Assembly (NCBI GenBank): GCA_021812735.1
Contig: JAKAMV010000224.1
Coordinates: forward strand, 1 to 11,434
DNA: 11,434 nt
From: Chloroflexota bacterium
GTDB lineage: Bacteria > Chloroflexota > Limnocylindria > Limnocylindrales > CSP1-4
Direction: 5' to 3'
Below, piece by piece: positions 7,045 to 11,434 of this stretch (within the stretch, counting starts at the first letter, position 1; each line of letters begins with the position of its first letter). Below the pieces are notes generated by a model. It had not been told where the DNA came from. It did no database searches and worked only from the letters and a program-made list of their open reading frames with translations. A program made the position numbers and the translations under genes.

Positions 7045-7063
7045 CGAACCCGCAAACCGTCCG

Positions 7064-8159
7064 TCAGCGGGACGGCGCGGCCACCGGCCGGATCGCGGCC
7101 CTTGGCGCGGCGCCGACCGGTGTCGGCCGGAACCGGCGCAACCGCAGCGCGTTCGAGACCACGGTCACGCTCGAGAGGGCCATCGCTGCGGCGGCCAAGA
7201 TCGGATCGAGCAGGACGCCGGTGAACGGATAGAACGCGCCGGCCGCCAGCGGGATGAGCGCCGTGTTGTAGGCGAAGGCCCAGAAGAGGTTCTGCTTGAT
7301 GTTCCGCATCGTCGAACGCGACAAGGCGAAGGCGGTGATGAGGCCTCGCCTGCAGGCCCAGCCGGTGGAGTTCGGCCACCGCCGCCGCCGAACCCGCCTT
7401 GAGCGTGTCCGCGATCGCGACCACCGCCGCGGACCGCCCGACGAGGACGTCGTGGCCCTCGACAGAGGCGCGGATCCCCTGGCCGCCGGTCGCCTCCAAG
7501 CGGCTCGCCGCCGGCACCTCGAGTCGCCGTTCCTCGGTCGCGAACCGCACGATCGCCTGGCCAAGCGGGTGCTCCGACCCGCGCTCGGCGCCAGCGGCGA
7601 GCCGGACGATTGTCGTCTCGTCAGGTGCGTCCGCCGCGCGGACGATGTCCGTGACCCGCGGCCGCCCCTCGGTGAGCGTCCCGGTCTTGTCGAGCACCAC
7701 GACGCGGACCTGGTGCAACCGCTCGAGGGCTTCGGCGTTGCGGAAGAGGACCCCGTTCTCGGCGCCCTTGCCCGTGCCGACCATGATCGAGGTGGGAGTG
7801 GCGAGCCCGAGCGCGCATGGGCGCGCGACGATGAGCACCGCCACCGTGTTGAGGAGGGCGAGGTTGAACGCCGGCTGCGGCCCGACGGCGAACCAGACCA
7901 GGAACGTGATCGCCGCGACGAGCAGCACGGCAGGTACGAAGTAGCCGGTCAGATCCTCGAGCCCGACGCGCCCGGGGTCGTAGCGCACCGACGCCGACTC
8001 GGTCGCCAGGTTCACGTGCGCTTGCTCGACGCCATCGACCTTGCGCACGTAGCGCTCGACGCGGTTGACGCACGAGGCGCAGGTCATGCCCTCGACGGGG
8101 AAACGCACCTGGACGACGGTGGCATCGGACTGGGTCATCAGTTTCACCGGTTCCTTCAT
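7064..8159 (-). pseudogene. copA: Copper-type P1B ATPase remnant (CopA-like) with two internal deletions and a frameshift
   Basis: Intact CopA proteins are about 750-850 residues; about 360 codons remain here. From ATG 8159 (alternative ATG 8138): a heavy-metal-associated domain with GMTCASC (Cys27 and Cys30), ending at residue 70 (LEDL). The next residue starts [10 protein letters not shown], which belongs just before TM5 of the family. TM1-TM4 and the actuator domain are therefore missing, in frame. The metal-binding CPC is Arg113-Pro114-Cys115 ([13 protein letters not shown]). DKTGT with the phosphorylated Asp157, the nucleotide-domain His197-Pro198 (SEHPLG) and TGGQGI are intact. After residue 270 (LHRLGLQ, about 7350) the TGDN and GDGINDAPA region is absent and the frame changes. 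The family C-terminus ([18 protein letters not shown], then [14 protein letters not shown]) continues in another frame to 7064. Without the membrane entry helices, CPC and P domain it cannot be a working pump. Real gene decay is the simplest reading; misassembly of a metagenomic contig should be excluded. Confidence 0.88.
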
Positions 8160-8428
8160 ACTCCCTGGGAGTACCCCGCGCCGCCCCCGGCGCCAGGCCA
8201 GGAGCACGGCTCGGCCCCCGGACCACACGGCGGAGGTCATGGCGACAGTGACGCGGCAGGCTGCGATGCACCTGAGCGGCGCCTGAGCGACCGGCTAAAA
8301 GCTTGGCGCCCGCGCTCTGGAGCCGATCCTGTGTCTGACGTCGCGCGGACCCCGCCCAGGGCGTGCTGGACCGTTGTTCACAGGTCTGCCTCACCCCGAC
8401 CTCAGGTGCGCCCTCCATCGTTGCGGGC
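8160..8428. other. Divergent intergenic region between the ATPase remnant and the reductase gene
   Basis: 269 bases that should hold the promoters of both divergent genes. No convincing sigma-70 elements were seen on either strand. It contains an 8-base direct repeat CCTGAGCG at 8271-8278 and 8282-8289 with an 11-base period, about one helical turn. GTG 8363 inside this stretch is an alternative start for the reductase. Confidence 0.5.
8271..8289. repeat. Tandem direct repeat CCTGAGCG with 11-base period
   Basis: Two identical 8-mers separated by GCG. Direct repeats spaced one helical turn apart are typical of tandem regulator binding (PhoB-type response regulators use an 11-base period), but this sequence is not one I recognise. 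Chance is possible. Confidence 0.35.
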
Positions 8429-9814
8429 ATGAGCGACCCACGCAGTGCGTCCCACGGCCGAACCAACCCGGAGCGCCCGGCGGTCTCGCGTGGCGGTACC
8501 ACGGCCCACGACCCCGTCCTCGATTCCGTGTGCCGCGCGGAGTTCAGCCGCGAACGCGCCGTGGTGATCGCGACCCACGACGGCCGCCCTGTCGACTTTC
8601 GCAGTCCAGCCGGCCGCTCGCCGCGCGTCGACGTCGTGGTCGTCGGGGCCGGCCCGGCAGGCTCGACGGCGGCACGCCTGCTCGCAGCGCGCGGGGCCCG
8701 CGTCGTCCTCGTCGAGGCGCGCCGGCTCCCGCGCCCCAAACTCTGCGGCGGCGGACTGACCCCCAAAGCCCAGCGGCTCGCGCCACCAGGCGCGCTCTCC
8801 ACGGTCGAGCGGACTGTGGAGCGGACCGAACTCCGGGCGCCCCGGCTCTCCCCGATCCACCTGGAGGCGCCCGCAGCCAGCGTGGCGATGGTCGAGCGGG
8901 CGCGCTTCGACCTGGCCCTCGTCGAGGCCGCCGCCGCGGCAGGCGCGGACGTCCGGGACGGAGTGGAGGCCCTGGACGTCAAGGAGGACCCATTCGGGGC
9001 CTGGGTGGCCACCGAGCAAGGGCGGCTCCGTGCCGACGCGCTCGTGCTGGCGGATGGAGAGCCAAGTCGTCTCGCCCGGCGACTCGGCCTCGGCGGCGAC
9101 GCCCGCCGCCTTGCGCTCGCGCTCGAGGTCGACCTGCCCTTCTCGGCAGCCCTCGCACTGGATGTGGCCCTGCTCGAGTTTGCCGTGCCCGGCGGGTACG
9201 CCTGGTACTTCCCGAAAGGCGATCACGCCAGCGTTGGCATCGGCTCGTACCGGCCAAGCCAGCACCGCGAACTCAAGACGGCCCTCCGGCGCTTCGCCGG
9301 GACCCTCGACCTCGATGCCGCTGCCGGGCGCCTCAGCGGTCACTGGATCCCCCAGGGCTTGCGGCGGGGTCCGATGGCGAGCGCGCGCGTCGTGCTCGCG
9401 GGCGATGCAGCGGCCACCGCCGACCCGCTCTTCGGCGAGGGCATCTCGTACGCCATGATCTCCGGGGCCGTGGCGGCCCAGGTCGTCGCGGACTGGGAAG
9501 GCCGCCGGGTCGCGGACCTGCGCGCCTACGACGAGCGGTTGCGACGCGTCCTCGGACCCGCCCTCGGGCGCCTCTACTGGACCGCCCGGGCGGTCGAGGC
9601 GTCGCTCGACCTCGCGCTCACGGCCGTTCGCCACAGCCGCCATGTCCGGGACCAGGCCGTGGACGCCATCGCCGGGCGCCGGGGCGCTTTCGCGGTCGAC
9701 CGCGACTGCCGGTTCGCCTGCGTGTGCGCGCTCATCGGCCGCGTCTGCCCGGCCTGCCAGGCGCCATCCGGGCCCGGTCCGAGCTGCGCGCCATCGGCGG
9801 CATGCGCCGTCTGA
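8429..9814 (+). CDS. Geranylgeranyl-reductase-family FAD oxidoreductase
   Basis: 461 residues from ATG 8429. The family reduces isoprenoid double bonds with FAD: chlorophyll/phytyl side chains (ChlP), archaeal lipid chains, or one unit of menaquinone (mycobacterial MenJ). Seen: the FAD-binding motif GAGPAGSTAARLLA (73-86), LVEARRLPRPKLCGGGL with the family Cys106, YAWYFPKGDHASVGIG (257-272), and the second FAD motif GDAAATADPLFGEGISYAM (325-343). The substrate cannot be read from sequence. No chlorophyll genes are nearby, and the adjacent complex I makes a menaquinone substrate plausible but unproven. The first 65 residues are not family-like, so the true start may be GTG 8561 or 8564; GTG 8363 would add 22 residues. 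The last 35 residues hold seven cysteines (427, 431, 433, 440, 443, 453, 459), unusual for this family. No signal peptide or membrane segment is evident. Confidence 0.87.
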   Translation: MSDPRSASHGRTNPERPAVSRGGTTAHDPVLDSVCRAEFSRERAVVIATHDGRPVDFRSPAGRSPRVDVVVVGAGPAGSTAARLLAARGARVVLVEARRLPRPKLCGGGLTPKAQRLAPPGALSTVERTVERTELRAPRLSPIHLEAPAASVAMVERARFDLALVEAAAAAGADVRDGVEALDVKEDPFGAWVATEQGRLRADALVLADGEPSRLARRLGLGGDARRLALALEVDLPFSAALALDVALLEFAVPGGYAWYFPKGDHASVGIGSYRPSQHRELKTALRRFAGTLDLDAAAGRLSGHWIPQGLRRGPMASARVVLAGDAAATADPLFGEGISYAMISGAVAAQVVADWEGRRVADLRAYDERLRRVLGPALGRLYWTARAVEASLDLALTAVRHSRHVRDQAVDAIAGRRGAFAVDRDCRFACVCALIGRVCPACQAPSGPGPSCAPSAACAV

Positions 9815-9826
9815 GCGCAACGACGC

Positions 9827-9846
9827 CGCCCGGGAGAGTCCGGGCG
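9827..9846 (+). terminator. Hairpin after the reductase gene, first of two
   Basis: Perfect 7-base arms CGCCCGG and CCGGGCG around a 6-base loop, 12 bases past the stop codon. It lacks a T-tract, as is common in high-GC genomes, so it is a likely but unproven terminator. Confidence 0.5.
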
Positions 9847-9868
9847 CCGAGGGGACCGACGTCCTCGG
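9847..9868 (+). terminator. Second tandem hairpin after the reductase gene
   Basis: Arms CCGAGG and CCTCGG with a 10-base loop, directly abutting the first hairpin. Together they separate the reductase gene from htpX. The remaining bases to 10055 show only an imperfect hairpin (about 9954-9975) and no recognisable promoter. Confidence 0.4.
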
Positions 9869-10035
9869 AGCTCGGGCGGCCGGCGAACGCGAGCGGCCTC
9901 CGCGGCTCACCTGAAGACCGGGTCGACGATGGACGGCGGCGCCTACGGGCTCTGGTCCTGCCCCCCAGGGTGACCGGCTCGAGTCGACCCGGTCTCTGGG
10001 CGCGTTCTAAGCCCACACTCATCGGTTACTCAGGT

Positions 10036-10046
10036 GTGGCCGCCAC
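10036..10046. repeat. Short palindrome immediately upstream of htpX
   Basis: GTGGC, one centre base, GCCAC, ending nine bases before the htpX ATG. It could be an operator overlapping the ribosome-binding region, where no good Shine-Dalgarno is seen, or a chance palindrome. Confidence 0.3.
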
Positions 10047-10055
10047 GATGCAAGT

Positions 10056-10976
10056 ATGACACGTGGACATCGCGGGCACCTCGCCCGTTCGCTTCCCCCG
10101 GACCCGGGGCTCGCGGTCCGCATCGGCGTCACCGTCCTCCTGCTTGCGGCCGTCTACGCCGCCTTCGTGGCCGTGCTCTGGGCGGCCGGCGGCAGCGTCC
10201 TTCTCATCGCGATCGTCGTCAGCGGCCTGGCGATCGCCCAGTACTTCTTCTCGGACCGGCTCGTGCTGACCGCGATGGGGGCCCGGGAGGTGAGCCGGGC
10301 AGAGGCACCGGAGCTCGTCGACCGAATCGAGCGCCTGGCCGCCCAATTCGACCTGCCGATCCCGAAGGTCGCGATCATCGAGAGCAACGTCCCCAACGCG
10401 ATGGCCACCGGGCGCGACCCCTCGCATTCCGTCGTCGCGGTCACGACCGGGATCCTCTCCCGGCTCGACGCCGCCGAACTCGACGCGGTCCTGGCACACG
10501 AGCTCTCGCACGTGCGCCACCGCGACGCGGCGGTCCTCACGATGGCGGCGGTCTTCGCGACCGTCGCGTCCTTCATCGTCCAGATGGGCTTCTGGCTGGG
10601 CCTGGGCGGGGGCGACGACCGCGACGGCGAGGGTCGACCGAGTATCCTCGTCGTCTACCTGGTCTCGCTCGTCGTCTGGCTGGTCAGCTTCCTGCTGATC
10701 CGCGCGCTCTCGCGCTATCGTGAGCTCGCCGCCGACCGCGGCTCCGCGATCATGACCGGGGCTCCCTCGCAGCTCGCCTCGGCCCTGGTCAAGATCAGCG
10801 GGGCGATGGAGCAGATCCCCGACGCGGACCTGCGGACGGTCGAGCCGGCCAGCGCGCTCATGCTGATTCCGGCGTTCAGCCGCCGCTCGCTCATCGGGAT
10901 CCTCTCCACCCATCCCCCTCTCGAGGTACGCCTGGCGCAGCTCCGCAAGCTCGAGGCCCAGGAGCTGGAAGCGTGA
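10056..10976 (+). CDS. htpX: HtpX-family M48 membrane zinc metalloprotease
   Basis: 306 residues, near the usual HtpX length. HtpX degrades misfolded or damaged inner-membrane proteins, with the active site facing the cytoplasm. Two N-terminal membrane helices (about 22-43 and 47-66) are followed by the zinc motif HELSH (His148, Glu149, His152), a third helix at about 160-183, a glycine/acidic loop (GGGDDRDGEG), and a fourth helix at about 196-216. RELAAD (222-227) supplies Glu223, the expected third zinc ligand, and THPPLEVRL near the end is a family signature. The ATG at 10056 has only a weak ribosome-binding match. The stop overlaps the next start as GTGA, so it is translationally coupled to pspAB, suggesting a shared membrane-stress role. 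Confidence 0.95.
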   Translation: MTRGHRGHLARSLPPDPGLAVRIGVTVLLLAAVYAAFVAVLWAAGGSVLLIAIVVSGLAIAQYFFSDRLVLTAMGAREVSRAEAPELVDRIERLAAQFDLPIPKVAIIESNVPNAMATGRDPSHSVVAVTTGILSRLDAAELDAVLAHELSHVRHRDAAVLTMAAVFATVASFIVQMGFWLGLGGGDDRDGEGRPSILVVYLVSLVVWLVSFLLIRALSRYRELAADRGSAIMTGAPSQLASALVKISGAMEQIPDADLRTVEPASALMLIPAFSRRSLIGILSTHPPLEVRLAQLRKLEAQELEA

Positions 10977-11434
10977 AGCTTCTGGACACCCTCTTTGGCG
11001 TGACGCGCCGTCCCCGCTCGCGCGAGGAAGCGCTCGTCGGCCTCTCCACCGCCGCGGTCACGCTGCAGGCCGAGCTCGGGCTCGTCCCGACCGGCGAGGC
11101 CGGCCTTGCGATCCGTCCACTCGACAGCGAGGAGTACCGCCGCGCCGAGGCGGAGCTCGCGGGCCTGCTCGAGATCGCCGGCCACGAGACCGGTGCGACC
11201 ATCACCGAGCGCACCGACAGCTACGGCTACCGCTGGATCGTGATCGCCGACTCCGCGATCGCCGACCTCGTCTCGACGGCCTACAGCGTCAGCCTCCAGC
11301 TCCGCGACGCGAGGTTCGGCGACCAGGTGCTGGCGGCAGCCTTCGGGTTCCGCGACGCCGCCGGACGGCACGTCTTCTGGCTCTACAACTTCAAGCGCGC
11401 CGCGTTCTACCCATTCGTGCCGCAGCCCGATGGG
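10973..11434 (+). CDS. pspAB: PspA-associated protein PspAB, N-terminal part (runs off right edge)
   Basis: 154 residues visible from GTG 10973; the family is about 200 residues, so roughly a quarter is cut off. It matches the PspAB family: an N-terminal LLDTLFGVTRR segment, a central alpha/beta region ending in YGYRWIVIADSAIADLVSTAYSV, and the conserved FWLYNFKRAAFYPFVP stretch near 134-149. The family was named from its association with PspA phage-shock proteins and is often found beside htpX in actinobacteria, haloarchaea and relatives. Its biochemical activity is not established. The GTGA overlap with htpX means the pair is almost certainly co-translated. No PspA or PspAA is visible in the window; they may lie beyond the right edge or elsewhere. 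Confidence 0.82.
   Translation, partial: MKLLDTLFGVTRRPRSREEALVGLSTAAVTLQAELGLVPTGEAGLAIRPLDSEEYRRAEAELAGLLEIAGHETGATITERTDSYGYRWIVIADSAIADLVSTAYSVSLQLRDARFGDQVLAAAFGFRDAAGRHVFWLYNFKRAAFYPFVPQPDG

Larger units (their letters stand above)
6754..7063 (-). other. Leader region upstream of the nuo operon, no convincing gene
   Basis: 310 bases between the ATPase remnant and nuoB, where the nuo promoter is expected. No clear -35/-10 pair was recognised. On the minus strand there is a near-perfect ribosome-binding sequence AAGGAGG at 6831-6837, 13 bases before ATG 6817, which opens a 16-residue reading frame ending at TAG 6767-6769. A 45-codon frame from ATG 6904 shares this stop but has no upstream Shine-Dalgarno. 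A leader peptide or an old gene fragment are both possible. Neither is hydrophobic, so this is not a nuoA. Confidence 0.5.

Noticed and set aside
7296..8432. 378-codon plus-strand open frame across the ATPase remnant
   Set aside because: It has no recognisable motifs and opposes clear ATPase signatures (GMTCASC, DKTGT, SEHPLG).
8402..9910. 502-codon minus-strand open frame
   Set aside because: Antisense to the reductase gene, which has both FAD motifs; the composition is that of a shadow frame.
9954..9975. Hairpin upstream of htpX as a terminator or riboswitch
   Set aside because: The pairing needs a bulge and there is no T-tract or conserved riboswitch core; too weak to annotate.
10026..10913. 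295-codon minus-strand open frame
   Set aside because: Antisense to htpX with its HELSH motif; Asp/Arg/Glu-rich shadow.

Overview
The window is GC-rich (roughly two-thirds G+C by eye) bacterial chromosome with tightly packed, partly overlapping genes. It carries a divergent respiratory complex I (NADH:quinone oxidoreductase) operon on the minus strand, a decayed copper-type P-type ATPase upstream of it, and three plus-strand genes: a geranylgeranyl-reductase-family flavoprotein and an HtpX-PspAB pair. No rRNA, tRNA, CRISPR array, insertion sequence or phage gene was seen. A high-GC, menaquinone-using lineage such as Chloroflexota (Limnocylindria-like) or a deep actinobacterial relative fits the gene content and the HtpX-PspAB pairing. 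This is inference; no marker gene settles it.

Positions 1-6753, minus strand: in transcription order nuoB, nuoC, nuoD, nuoH, a nuoI-nuoE fusion, nuoF, and a gene in the nuoG position that runs off the left edge. Several junctions are 4-base start/stop overlaps, so the genes are probably one translationally coupled operon. The membrane-interface half (NuoB, C, D, H) looks orthodox: the N2 cluster ligands and the quinone-site His and Tyr of NuoD are present. The electron-input half does not. NuoI and NuoE are one polypeptide, the NuoI part shows only one of the usual two 4Fe-4S motifs, and the NuoE part has Asn in place of the fourth 2Fe-2S cysteine. NuoF has a changed acidic FMN/NADH motif. 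The nuoG-position protein joins a NuoG/FdhA-like ferredoxin domain to a GltD-type Fe-S/FAD module. No nuoA lies before nuoB. This remodelled input module is the most interesting system in the window.

Positions 6754-8159: an approximately 310-base leader region, then a CopA-like P-type ATPase remnant that has lost TM1-4 and the actuator domain, has a CPC to RPC change, and has lost most of the phosphorylation domain with a frameshift.

Positions 8429-11434, plus strand: a geranylgeranyl reductase homologue with an unusual cysteine-rich tail, followed by two tandem hairpins. Then come htpX (M48 membrane protease) and pspAB, overlapping by GTGA and suggesting an envelope-stress and membrane-quality-control unit. 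A plausible but unproven link across the window is quinone biology: complex I reduces menaquinone, and some geranylgeranyl reductase homologues saturate menaquinone side chains.
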